Source of the DNA: Erysipelotrichia bacterium
GTDB lineage: Bacteria; Bacillota_I; Bacilli_A; Erysipelotrichales; Erysipelotrichaceae
Direction: 5' to 3'
Assembly: GCA_018333955.1 (NCBI GenBank)
Contig: JAGXSD010000044.1
Location: 1-54,006, forward strand
Length of the DNA: 54,006 bases
Positions within the stretch are counted from its first letter, which is position 1, and the number at the start of each line of letters is the position of its first letter. Under the pieces are notes generated by a model. That model did not search any database. It worked only from the letters and a program-made list of their open reading frames with translations, and had not been told where the DNA came from. Both the position numbers and the translations under genes were made by a program. This document shows positions 8,744-15,946 of this stretch, one piece after another.

Positions 8744-10126
8744 TTATAAATGTATTGGATATCCCATCGCAAGTTCCGCGTTATCCATAATGGCTTCACT
8801 TAAACTTGGATGAGGGAAAATAGTTAAAGCAATATCTTCAATAGTCAGTGAAGTTTCAATCGCAGTAGTGATTACCGTAATCATTTCACCGGCTTGTTCA
8901 CCAACAATTTGCGCTCCTAAAACGAGTTGTGTCTTTTCATCAAAGACGATTCTTACAAACCCTTCACCACCACCATTAGCGGTCGTTCTTGAATTCGCCA
9001 CCATTGGGAAAGTTGAAGCTTTGGCACTAAATCCTGCTTTTTTCGCTTCTTCTAGTGTAAGACCTGTTGTTGCGACTTCAGGAGTGGTATAGCACACAGC
9101 TGGCATAGCTTTATAATCAATAGCACTCGCATGACCACTAATGACTTCCGCCACAATCTTTGCCTCATAACTTGCTTTATGTGCAAGTGCTAAGCCTGCC
9201 ACGACATCCCCAATGGCGTAGATGTTTTTAACACTTGTTTGACCTAGTTCATTCACTTCAATAAGTCCTGAAGGAGCAACTTTTACCCCAGCCTGTTCAA
9301 GACCTAAAGTTTGTGTATTTGCTTTTCGTCCCACAGACACCATGAGGGTATCCACCACACAAGCTTCACTTTGGCCTTCAATGAAACAATGAAGTTCATC
9401 GCCTTTTTCTTCAACTTTGCTTAGTTTAGCACTGGTCAATATCTTCATGCCTAAAGCATCAAAGGATTTCTTGACTAAAGCACTAATGTCCGCTTCAAAG
9501 CCTGGAAGGATACGATCTGTGCCTTCAATTAAGGTAACTTGTGAACCCATCATCGCAAAGGCTTGCGCAAGTTCAGAGCCAATATAACCTGCCCCAACAA
9601 TCGCTAAACGCTTTGGTAAAGATTCAATATTCAGTAATCCTGTAGAGTCCACGATTCGATTTGATTTCGGTAGGAATGGTAAAACAATCGGTGAAGAGCC
9701 GGTCGCAATAATGCAATGTTTAAAAGAAATTTCTTCACTTCCTGATTCTGTTTTTAAAACGAGGGTGGAAGCATTTTTAAAGCTTGCGACAGCCTGAATG
9801 ACTTCTACACCATTCTTTTTAAGTAAACCCGTAACCCCTAAGCGAAGCTTCTTCACAACACGGTTATTTTTCCATTTTTGTGCACTCGCAAAGTCAAATT
9901 CCACTTCTTTGGTTTTAATGCCTAAGTCTTTATTACCATAGGCTTGTTTTAATTCATGTGCGACATGAAGTAACGCTTTAGAAGGAATACATCCCACATT
10001 TAAACACGTCCCTCCAATATCTCCTTTTTCAATCACTGTAACCTTTTGGCCAAGTTGTGCAGCGCGAATCGCAGCCACATAGCCTCCAGGTCCAGACCCA
10101 ATAATGACTGTATCTAACGTTTTCAT
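8744..10126 (-). CDS. lpdA: Dihydrolipoamide dehydrogenase (E3)
   Basis: A 460-residue flavoprotein that reoxidises dihydrolipoamide with NAD+. The N-terminal FAD fold is IIGSGPGGYVAAIRAAQLG. The redox-active disulfide is GGTCLNVGCIPSK. The NAD fold is AIVGAGYIGSELAQAFAMMG, and the second FAD motif is NIYAIGDV. The C-terminal dimer interface has HPHPSLSEAIMDN-type residues (FPHPSLSEA) with the catalytic His-Glu pair. It has no fused lipoyl domain. Its ATG follows the sorC stop by 6 bases, using a GAGGAG site within the end of that gene, so regulator and complex are one transcript. Confidence 0.93.
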   Translation of the reverse strand: MKTLDTVIIGSGPGGYVAAIRAAQLGQKVTVIEKGDIGGTCLNVGCIPSKALLHVAHELKQAYGNKDLGIKTKEVEFDFASAQKWKNNRVVKKLRLGVTGLLKKNGVEVIQAVASFKNASTLVLKTESGSEEISFKHCIIATGSSPIVLPFLPKSNRIVDSTGLLNIESLPKRLAIVGAGYIGSELAQAFAMMGSQVTLIEGTDRILPGFEADISALVKKSFDALGMKILTSAKLSKVEEKGDELHCFIEGQSEACVVDTLMVSVGRKANTQTLGLEQAGVKVAPSGLIEVNELGQTSVKNIYAIGDVVAGLALAHKASYEAKIVAEVISGHASAIDYKAMPAVCYTTPEVATTGLTLEEAKKAGFSAKASTFPMVANSRTTANGGGEGFVRIVFDEKTQLVLGAQIVGEQAGEMITVITTAIETSLTIEDIALTIFPHPSLSEAIMDNAELAMGYPIHL

Positions 10127-10131
10127 GGTTC

Positions 10132-11079
10132 TTACTCCTCTTTTAGTAATTCCCTAGCGGTATTAATATCTGTAATTAAGACATTGATTAGCTGCCCACG
10201 AAGTGCAGCTCGAATGCCTTCCACCTTTTGAAGGCCTCCCGAAGCCCCAATCACAATCGGAATCTTTTTAATTTCTTCTAAGTCAATCGCCATCACACGA
10301 CGATTCCAATCAGTATCAATGTAGCGACCATATTTATCAAAGAAGTTGTAACAAACATCTCCAGTGACACGCTCTTTGTTTTCAAGGGCCGTAGGATCCA
10401 CTTTATGAAGATAAGCTTTCGTCATCTCATCATACACAGGAGCTCCTCCAATCCCTACTAACGCAATGTCAACACGCTTCATAAGATCAAATGTCTTTTT
10501 AATGAAGTTTTGAGACAAAAGCACTTCTTTGGCCATAGCACTATCCACTAATACCGGAACATGAAGATCCACGGACACACCGCCAGTACGACGCGCAAAA
10601 ATATCACATACCACATTCGCCTGAATGTCAGTATGCTCCTTACCTAATCCTCCAACTAAAGGCACAAACGTTAAATTGTTCATCGTGACATTGAGATACA
10701 TATTCGATGCCACTTCATAAACCGTGGTTCCAGCACTCACACCAATGATGGAATCGGGTTGGATGACTTTAGATAAATACTTAGCAGTGGCATCTCCTAT
10801 ACGCTGTTTTACCTGAGAAGGATCAGCGGCATTCACACACACCACAGCTTCTAAATCGTATTTTTTCTTAAGCTTTTCTTCCAACTGCTTGTAGGGATGA
10901 AACAATTCATCATGCACTCTAATCTCGACAATCCCTAAATCTCGAGCACGAGAAAGGTACTTCGACACTAAGGAGCGTGATATATTAAAACGCTTCGCAA
11001 CATCATCTTGAGTTGCTTGCTCGCCATAATACATCTGTGCAATGTCTATGAGTAGGCGTAAATCATCTTTACTAGTCAT
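10132..11079 (-). CDS. SorC-family sugar-responsive transcriptional regulator
   Basis: A 315-residue protein with an N-terminal helix-turn-helix (about residues 20-50: ATQDDVAKRFNISRSLVSKYLSRARDLGIV) and a C-terminal sugar-phosphate-binding domain of the SorC/DeoR type (SAGTTVYEVASNM, PLVGGLG, VGIGGAP). Members are tetramers whose operator binding responds to a phosphorylated sugar. It is the first gene of the operon that continues into E3, E1, E2 and transketolase. Its promoter is covered by inverted repeats also found at the glucitol-PTS promoter, so it probably senses the phosphorylated PTS substrate or a derivative. Effector and sign of control are unknown. Confidence 0.88.
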   Translation of the reverse strand: MTSKDDLRLLIDIAQMYYGEQATQDDVAKRFNISRSLVSKYLSRARDLGIVEIRVHDELFHPYKQLEEKLKKKYDLEAVVCVNAADPSQVKQRIGDATAKYLSKVIQPDSIIGVSAGTTVYEVASNMYLNVTMNNLTFVPLVGGLGKEHTDIQANVVCDIFARRTGGVSVDLHVPVLVDSAMAKEVLLSQNFIKKTFDLMKRVDIALVGIGGAPVYDEMTKAYLHKVDPTALENKERVTGDVCYNFFDKYGRYIDTDWNRRVMAIDLEEIKKIPIVIGASGGLQKVEGIRAALRGQLINVLITDINTARELLKEE

Positions 11080-11114
11080 ACAGCCTCCATTGTGAAAACA
11101 CCATCTTCGTTCAC

Positions 11115-11143
11115 ATCATAAATCTGATTGTGACAAATGTCAA
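11115..11143 (-). promoter_or_regulatory. Promoter of the sorC-lpd-pdh-tkt operon
   Basis: Minus strand TTGACA (-35, 11138-11143) and TATGAT (-10, 11115-11120) with a 17-base spacer form a near-consensus sigma-A promoter. Transcription would begin near 11108, about 28 bases before the sorC ATG. The repeat TTGTGACAAATGTCAA (11128-11143) covers the -35 and part of the spacer, so a bound regulator would compete with polymerase. Confidence 0.8.
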
Positions 11144-11225
11144 ACTAAAAGGTTTGTGACTAACAAATGTCACAAACCTTATTATTTTTTGTTCTGATTT
11201 CACAAATTGCGTCACATTTGTCACA
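11128..11225. promoter_or_regulatory. Operator cluster with three ACAAATGT elements upstream of sorC
   Basis: ACAAATGT occurs at 11133-11140 and 11163-11170 and inverted at 11214-11221. The first two are exactly 30 bases apart. Wider contexts are TTGTGACAAATGTCAA (11128-11143), TAACAAATGTCACA (11161-11174) and CGTCACATTTGTCACA (11210-11225), each with TGTGA or TCA-type arms. The same core recurs twice at the PTS promoter region. The likely binder is the SorC protein. A Rex-like redox repressor (TTGTGA-N6-TCACAA) is the main alternative, because the first copy matches part of that consensus. Confidence 0.65.
11149..11180 (-). terminator. 12-bp perfect hairpin after lipL (terminator and/or operator)
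   Basis: AAGGTTTGTGAC (11149-11160) pairs perfectly with GTCACAAACCTT (11169-11180) across an 8-base loop that contains an ACAAATG element. Past the stem the minus strand reads TTTTAG, a weak T-run, so it may end lipL transcripts. Its arms match the operator motif, so a regulatory role is equally possible. Confidence 0.5.
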
Positions 11226-11230
11226 TCGTT

Positions 11231-11929
11231 TCACAAACCTTGCACCCATGTTTTAACTGTGCTTTGAATCATTTTCATACATTCATCATTGGTGATGCCT
11301 CTATTTAATGCATCACTGAGTGTCCACATACTTTCAGGATTAATGTTTGGAAAACGTGGATCTTGACTTTGATTTGCGATTTCATAGAATGTTTTCATCA
11401 GAGATCCTCGACACCATTGATGTCCATGGACCATGATGGTGGCCGAGATAATAACTTTATCTTTCATGCGTTTTTGAGCAATTCCACACCATTTCTTATC
11501 GTGCATGACCCCATCATACTTTCCTGGGCAATATGATGCTTCAATCTCATAAAAATATAATTTATGAGGAAATGATGTGAAAGCCTCTTTAAATAACATC
11601 ACCATCGTATCATAAGCTTCATAAAGTCCACTATATGGTTTTAATAACGTAGGAAGGATAATGCTGACATTCAGGACTCCTTCATCCACGACAACACCCA
11701 ATCCTCCTTGTTCGCGAATGGTGGTTGGATAACCTTGGCTATGAAGAAATTCAACTCCTTCTTGAAAGTTTGAACATATTTGATCAAGTTTTCCTAAAAT
11801 AACCCCATGAGTTTCATAGAATCGACATCCGATTTCATTCTCTTTTAAAGTTAATGCGAAAAGCCGATCTTGAGCAACAAGTTCTTCAATGGGACCTTTT
11901 TGATGCATGAATACACAATGATAAGACAT
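11231..11929 (-). CDS. lipL: LipL/LipM-like octanoyl/lipoyl transferase
   Basis: A 232-residue protein of the biotin/lipoyl protein ligase fold (PF03099). REQGGLGVVVDEGVLNVSIILP resembles the substrate-binding RRxxGGG.V.H..G.LN segment. EASYCPGKYDGVMHDKKWCGIAQKR has the cysteine (YCPG-YD) and lysine found in LipM/LipL acyltransferases; LplA ligases differ there. It would move octanoyl or lipoyl groups between GcvH and E2 or onto E2. It lies directly between the PTS genes and the dehydrogenase operon, so it probably serves the single-lipoyl E2. The start has GGAGGTCAC-ATG. The final codons run into a TTTCACAAACC element. Confidence 0.7.
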   Translation of the reverse strand: MSYHCVFMHQKGPIEELVAQDRLFALTLKENEIGCRFYETHGVILGKLDQICSNFQEGVEFLHSQGYPTTIREQGGLGVVVDEGVLNVSIILPTLLKPYSGLYEAYDTMVMLFKEAFTSFPHKLYFYEIEASYCPGKYDGVMHDKKWCGIAQKRMKDKVIISATIMVHGHQWCRGSLMKTFYEIANQSQDPRFPNINPESMWTLSDALNRGITNDECMKMIQSTVKTWVQGL

Positions 11930-11943
11930 GTGACCTCCAAAGG

Positions 11944-11974
11944 AAAAGTAGGTACCTTAATGATACCTACTTTT
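11944..11974 (-). terminator. Hairpin terminator of the glucitol-PTS operon
   Basis: AAAAGTAGGTA (11944-11954) pairs with TACCTACTTTT (11964-11974). On the minus strand the stem runs into TTTTCCTTT. It lies between the srlE stop and the lipL start, so it separates or attenuates the two units. Confidence 0.65.
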
Positions 11975-12010
11975 GATCATTTTTGAAAGATGAAGCGTTG
12001 TTTTAATTGA

Positions 12011-13018
12011 CTAGTATAGTCCGAAGCTGAATAAGTAAGCAATGATAACTGAGATAGGGCCGGTAATTAAACGAGAGAATAATACCGCAGGGACACCCAC
12101 TTCAACAGTCTTAGGTTCTGCTTCCGCAAGTGTTAAACCTACTGGAACGAAGTCAGCACCAACTTGAGCATTGATGGCAAATAATGCAGGAAGAGCCATT
12201 GATGGAGCTAAACGACCAGCACCAATTTCAACCCCTAATAATACCCCAATAACTTGAGCGATAACTGCACCTGGACCTAATACAGGGGATAAGAATGGAA
12301 TTGCCGCTACAAATGATAAGACAACCATACCGAAGATGTTACCAGATAATGGTTTAACTGCTTCAGCGATGACGTTACCAACACCAGTGAATAGAATTAA
12401 ACCGATCATCATGGAAATAAATGCCATGAATGGTAAGACGTTTTTAATCACGATATCAACGGATTCACGTCCTGCTTGGTAGAATGCTCCTACGACTCCA
12501 CCTACAGCACGGCCGATTTTGTTAATTAATGCAGCCACAGGGCTTTGTTTGCTAGCCATTTCTTTTTTGACCTCCTCTTCAACAGCTTTTACATGTGCTT
12601 TTTTCTCTTCTTTAGTTGGAGTCACTGGTAGTGGAGGAGTACTTCCATCCGCCATAGCAATGTTCTCAACCTTAACACCAGACACAAAGTTTTCTTCATT
12701 CATAAACTTCATGAGAGGTCCAGAAGGAGTGATTGGGTGTAAGTCGATGGTGAGAACTCCAAGTTTTGGATAAACACCACAACGAGCAGTACCACCACAG
12801 TCAATAACAGCACAGATCATTTCATCTACTTCAACTTTTGTACTAAAGCCATCTCTGGCTTCAACACCTAATAAGTCAGCGATTCGTTGAGCTACAGGGT
12901 GAATTCCGCCACCAGTGACTGATGCGACAATTTTCTTTTTGTCTGTTTCAGCTAGAAGTAATGGGCCACCCCATCCTTTTTCACCTTTGGTGACTTTGAC
13001 GACTTTTACATCTGCCAT
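12011..13018 (-). CDS. srlE: PTS glucitol/sorbitol-type EIIBC component
   Basis: A 335-residue protein, close to the usual 320-340. The N-terminal B domain (about 1-110) starts with VKVTKGEKGWGGPLLL and carries the candidate phosphocysteine in VIDCGGTARCGVYPKLG. A linker rich in K and E follows, then a membrane domain with several hydrophobic segments from about residue 180 (VLPFMAFISMMIGLILFTGVG). It receives phosphate from EIIA and passes it to the polyol during uptake. It follows srlA by 4 bases. Its ribosome-binding site is weak (AAAGA), suggesting translational coupling. Confidence 0.92.
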   Translation of the reverse strand: MADVKVVKVTKGEKGWGGPLLLAETDKKKIVASVTGGGIHPVAQRIADLLGVEARDGFSTKVEVDEMICAVIDCGGTARCGVYPKLGVLTIDLHPITPSGPLMKFMNEENFVSGVKVENIAMADGSTPPLPVTPTKEEKKAHVKAVEEEVKKEMASKQSPVAALINKIGRAVGGVVGAFYQAGRESVDIVIKNVLPFMAFISMMIGLILFTGVGNVIAEAVKPLSGNIFGMVVLSFVAAIPFLSPVLGPGAVIAQVIGVLLGVEIGAGRLAPSMALPALFAINAQVGADFVPVGLTLAEAEPKTVEVGVPAVLFSRLITGPISVIIAYLFSFGLY

Positions 13019-13022
13019 AATC

Positions 13023-13535
13023 TTAGTCTTTCCACATCATCTTAGTTAGTGTTTCAGTGACGACACCACGAATTAAGATGACGATAACCCCAACAATAAA
13101 GTAACGAAGCGCTAATGGCCCTAAGCTTAGACCTAAAGTTGTTAGACCTGAGGAGATTCCTAACCAAACGAATAATTCACCAGCATTAGCATGTGGGAAT
13201 AATCCAGTAATTGGGTGAACAAATGATACTGCAGCATCATAGAATGCTGGTTTTTGTTTTTCTTCAACGAATTTACCAAATGAATAACACATTGGGTTAG
13301 TTAAGAAGAAAACAGCAAGTACTGGGAATACAGTGTAACGTAAGACGATGTTTTTAGTCATCAAACGAGCAAAATTAGTTACACGTTCTTCACCAATGAG
13401 AGCGATGATTGCGTTAACAAATGTCAACAAGACGATAAGGGTTGGTAAGATACCAGTGACTAGAGATGTTAAAACTCCACCACCTGCGTTAAAAATACCA
13501 ATAAACCCTTCAGCTAATTCAACTAAGAAATCCAT
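13023..13535 (-). CDS. srlA: PTS glucitol/sorbitol-type EIIC component
   Basis: A 170-residue membrane protein (about four to five hydrophobic segments) of the EIIC-GUT family. FTNPMCYSFGKFVEEKQKPAFYDAAVSFVHPITGLFPHANAGELFVWLGI is close to SrlA. It is slightly shorter than the roughly 185 residues of the enterobacterial protein. TAAGGAGGAACATT precedes its ATG. Together with SrlE it forms the membrane channel that imports and phosphorylates the substrate. The class imports D-glucitol in model bacteria, but other polyols are possible here. Confidence 0.92.
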   Translation of the reverse strand: MDFLVELAEGFIGIFNAGGGVLTSLVTGILPTLIVLLTFVNAIIALIGEERVTNFARLMTKNIVLRYTVFPVLAVFFLTNPMCYSFGKFVEEKQKPAFYDAAVSFVHPITGLFPHANAGELFVWLGISSGLTTLGLSLGPLALRYFIVGVIVILIRGVVTETLTKMMWKD

Positions 13536-13557
13536 AATGTTCCTCCTTATATAGGTT

Positions 13558-13971
13558 TTAAACAGCTAACTGCGATAATCCTTGCTTCAATCTTTCACCA
13601 TTGATCTTCTCGATCGCTTGGATAAATGCAAAACTAAGGCGTTTATCTTTCTTCGACGTCATACTCGCCGCAACTTCATGAGGCATCAGACCAATATATT
13701 TTGGGATGCTTTTGAAGCGAGCCATCACGGTGTATCCCGAAAGCAATTGAAACTCAGCGATTCTCCCATCCATATCTGTAATCACGGTCAATATAATTCC
13801 TTTACCTGCATTAAACTTTGCCCGAGATAGTCCTATCCCCATATGACCGACTCGATGCGCTGCTTGAAGTTCAAGAATTTTTCGACTCATTGATCTGCTT
13901 TGAATAAAAGCAAAGATTGATTGGGTCAACCATAGAGCTGCAAAGGCCCAGATGAGTGATGCATAATCCAA
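13558..13971 (-). CDS. gutM: GutM-type glucitol operon activator
   Basis: A 137-residue protein with one N-terminal hydrophobic segment (about residues 2-22), then QSRSMSRKILELQAAHRVGHMGIGLSRAKFNAGKGIILTV, matching GutM (PF06923). It is annotated as an operon activator in enterobacteria, but its mechanism is poorly defined. The best start is an unusual TTG at 13971, with AGAGGTG seven bases upstream; no in-frame ATG exists before the conserved region. It is the first gene of gutM-srlA-srlE. Confidence 0.85.
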   Translation of the reverse strand: MDYASLIWAFAALWLTQSIFAFIQSRSMSRKILELQAAHRVGHMGIGLSRAKFNAGKGIILTVITDMDGRIAEFQLLSGYTVMARFKSIPKYIGLMPHEVAASMTSKKDKRLSFAFIQAIEKINGERLKQGLSQLAV

Positions 13972-13995
13972 ACAACAACACCTCTCTTTCCCCTT

Positions 13996-14009
13996 TGAAA
14001 GCGCTTAAA
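13996..14009. promoter_or_regulatory. Near-consensus cre site upstream of gutM
   Basis: TGAAAGCGCTTAAA matches the CcpA consensus TGWNANCGNTNWCA at all fixed positions but one (A for C at position 13). It lies just upstream of the gutM ribosome-binding site, where CcpA binding would act as a roadblock. It is also part of a 7-bp inverted repeat, TTGAAAG (13995-14001) with CTTTCAA (14011-14017). Confidence 0.55.
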
Positions 14010-14051
14010 TCTTTCAAGTTACTTTAAGTTTAGTTTTTTTTCACAATATCC

Positions 14052-14159
14052 TGTCAACAAATGCGCCATAAATCTTGTCACCATTCACAAATGTGAAAAA
14101 AACGGGTTTTCTATCATGTGATTATCACACATTTTCTCACAATTGTGTAACAAATGTCA
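14052..14159. promoter_or_regulatory. Divergent control region with two ACAAATGT operators (gutM / COG4091)
   Basis: The region contains TTCACAAATGTGAA (14084-14097), TGTGATTATCACA (14117-14129), CACAATTGTG (14138-14147) and TAACAAATGTCA (14148-14159), the last a 12-base exact match to the element at 11161. A minus-strand TTGACA stands at 14052-14057, but no convincing -10 lies at normal spacing for either direction. The density of TGTGA/TCACA arms suggests several dimers binding between the divergent genes. Confidence 0.6.
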
Positions 14160-14235
14160 TCTTTGCTCATTAATCTTGATTTTTGTTCACGAGTTGACTT
14201 AAACTCAAATTGTAAAACGCCATCAAGGAGGTCAT

Positions 14236-15477
14236 ATGAGTATATATACACAGTTACTAGAACGTGAACAAGCCAAGAACCCTATTCGTGTAGGAGTAAT
14301 TGGTGCAGGACAAATGGGCTTTGGAATGATCGCACAAATTGCATCCATTCCTGGAATGGTTGTCGCGGGCATATCCGATATTAATATGGACAACGCACTG
14401 AAAGCTAAGAAAGCTTTTGATGAAAAAGCAACCTTACCGTATGAAGTGTTCTTATCCACAAACTTTAAAGACGTGGTGAATCATCCACAAGTAGAAGTCT
14501 TAGTCGATGCGACCGGCGTTCCTGAAGTAGGAGCAAAACTTGCATTAGAATGTTTGATGGCTAAGAAACATTTAGTCTTACTTAATGTGGAAATTGATAT
14601 TACTGTAGGGCCACTCCTTCATAAACTCTTCTCAGCGGCTGGACTCATGTATACTGGTAGTGATGGTGATGAACCTGCATCAACCTTTGAACTCTATGAA
14701 TTTGCGAAAACCATGGGCTTTGAAGTGCTGGTCTTAGGTAAAGGTAAAAACAATAAACTTCGTCCTGAAGCAAATCCAACCAGTGTGGGTCAAGAAGCTA
14801 AGGAAAGAAATATGTCAGCTCATATGCTTGCATCCTTCGCAGATGGCACTAAGACCATGGCTGAAATGACATTACTTTCTAATGCGACCGGTTACGTTGC
14901 GGATGTCACGGGTATGCATGGAACGAAAGGACATTTAGAAGAAACTGTAGCACAACTTCGATTAAAATCAGAAGGTGGCGTTCTAAATCAATATGGTGTT
15001 GTCGAGTATGTGGATGGTTTAGCCCCAGGAGTATTTGTAATTGTGAAAGCACAATCACAAGGTGTTGCGGAAACCATGAATTACATGATGAAAGTGGATC
15101 GTGATCATCACATCCTTTATCGTCCATACCACTTAGCAAGTCTTGAAACCCCAGTGACGATTGCACGTGCTTTACTGAATAAACAAGCCGCCATCACTCC
15201 AATTGGGCAAATCTCTGATACCGTGGCGGTGGCGAAGAAAGATATTAAAGCTGGAGAAAGACTCGATGGTATTGGGGGATACTGCGTACGTGGTGTTATT
15301 GAATCCCATCAAGTCACTAAAGAAAAAGGATTAATTCCAATTGGATTAATCGCAGGAAATTGCGTCGCAAAACGTGATATTCCTAATGGTACATTTGTAA
15401 GTCTAGAGGATGTTGCTCTTGATACCACCACCACCGTGTGGAAACTTCGTCAACTTCAGGAGGAACTCTTAGGATGA
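14236..15477 (+). CDS. COG4091 NAD(P)-dependent oxidoreductase with C-terminal SAF domain
   Basis: A 413-residue protein. A Rossmann fold begins at residue 18 (VGVIGAGQMGFGMIAQIA), a homoserine-dehydrogenase-like catalytic region follows (GKGKNNKLRPEANP), and a C-terminal SAF domain ends it (VAKKDIKAGERLDGIGGYCVRG, then NCVAKRDIPNGTFVSLEDV). This is COG4091, predicted homoserine dehydrogenase. The best-studied relative is, as I recall, the Brucella DXP reductoisomerase-like enzyme DRL; others are uncharacterised. AAGGAGGTCAT precedes the ATG. Sitting with srlB opposite the other PTS genes, it probably acts on the imported polyol phosphate, in place of the usual SDR-type sorbitol-6-phosphate dehydrogenase, which is absent here. 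Confidence 0.8.
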   Translation: MSIYTQLLEREQAKNPIRVGVIGAGQMGFGMIAQIASIPGMVVAGISDINMDNALKAKKAFDEKATLPYEVFLSTNFKDVVNHPQVEVLVDATGVPEVGAKLALECLMAKKHLVLLNVEIDITVGPLLHKLFSAAGLMYTGSDGDEPASTFELYEFAKTMGFEVLVLGKGKNNKLRPEANPTSVGQEAKERNMSAHMLASFADGTKTMAEMTLLSNATGYVADVTGMHGTKGHLEETVAQLRLKSEGGVLNQYGVVEYVDGLAPGVFVIVKAQSQGVAETMNYMMKVDRDHHILYRPYHLASLETPVTIARALLNKQAAITPIGQISDTVAVAKKDIKAGERLDGIGGYCVRGVIESHQVTKEKGLIPIGLIAGNCVAKRDIPNGTFVSLEDVALDTTTTVWKLRQLQEELLG

Positions 15478-15839
15478 GTATGATTTCGTCAAAAATTGTT
15501 GAGATAGGGGAATTAGCTATCTCTGAGGAATATCCCATTTTAATCTTATTTAATACGACAGCCCCTGCTGAGTTTAAAGAGATCTCAGTGATTCATGAAT
15601 TTAAGGACGCTCCTCAAAAAGACATGCTAAAAAAAGGATCAAAGATTATGTTTGGTAACACAACTTATACCGTAGAGGATATTGGCTATGTTGCGAATCA
15701 AACACTGTATGATCTTGGTCATATCTCACTTTACTTTGGCCTAGAAGAGGGTACAAACATTCTTCCAGGCAGTGCCGTATTGACCCCTTACAAACTTCCA
15801 GAAGTCAAAGTGGGCGATACTATTCGCTTTATAAAGTAG
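15474..15839 (+). CDS. srlB: PTS glucitol/sorbitol-type EIIA component
   Basis: 121 residues from the ATG at 15474, which overlaps the upstream stop (ATGA) and has AGGAGG 10 bases before it; the frame stays open 12 codons further upstream inside the COG4091 gene. The EIIA-GUT fold is clear: TTAPAEFKEISVIHEF, with the likely phospho-histidine, KGSKIMFGNTTYTVEDIG and LGHISLYFG. It takes phosphate from HPr and passes it to SrlE. HPr is encoded at 42.5 kb; enzyme I is not in the window. Splitting IIA from IIBC across a divergent promoter is unusual, since srlA-srlE-srlB normally form one operon. Confidence 0.9.
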   Translation: MSMISSKIVEIGELAISEEYPILILFNTTAPAEFKEISVIHEFKDAPQKDMLKKGSKIMFGNTTYTVEDIGYVANQTLYDLGHISLYFGLEEGTNILPGSAVLTPYKLPEVKVGDTIRFIK

Positions 15840-15850
15840 CCCCCATTCAC

Positions 15851-15881
15851 AAAGGACTTAGCATCACTAAGTCCTTTTTTT
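15851..15881 (+). terminator. Rho-independent terminator after srlB
   Basis: AAAGGACTTAG (15851-15861) and CTAAGTCCTTT (15867-15877) form an 11-bp stem with a 5-base loop, followed by a run of T through 15881. Confidence 0.93.
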
Positions 15882-15946
15882 CATCACAAGATTTCATCAT
15901 CACGACCTGAGTTATGGTAAAATGAGAATGAAAGGGAATGTACACT

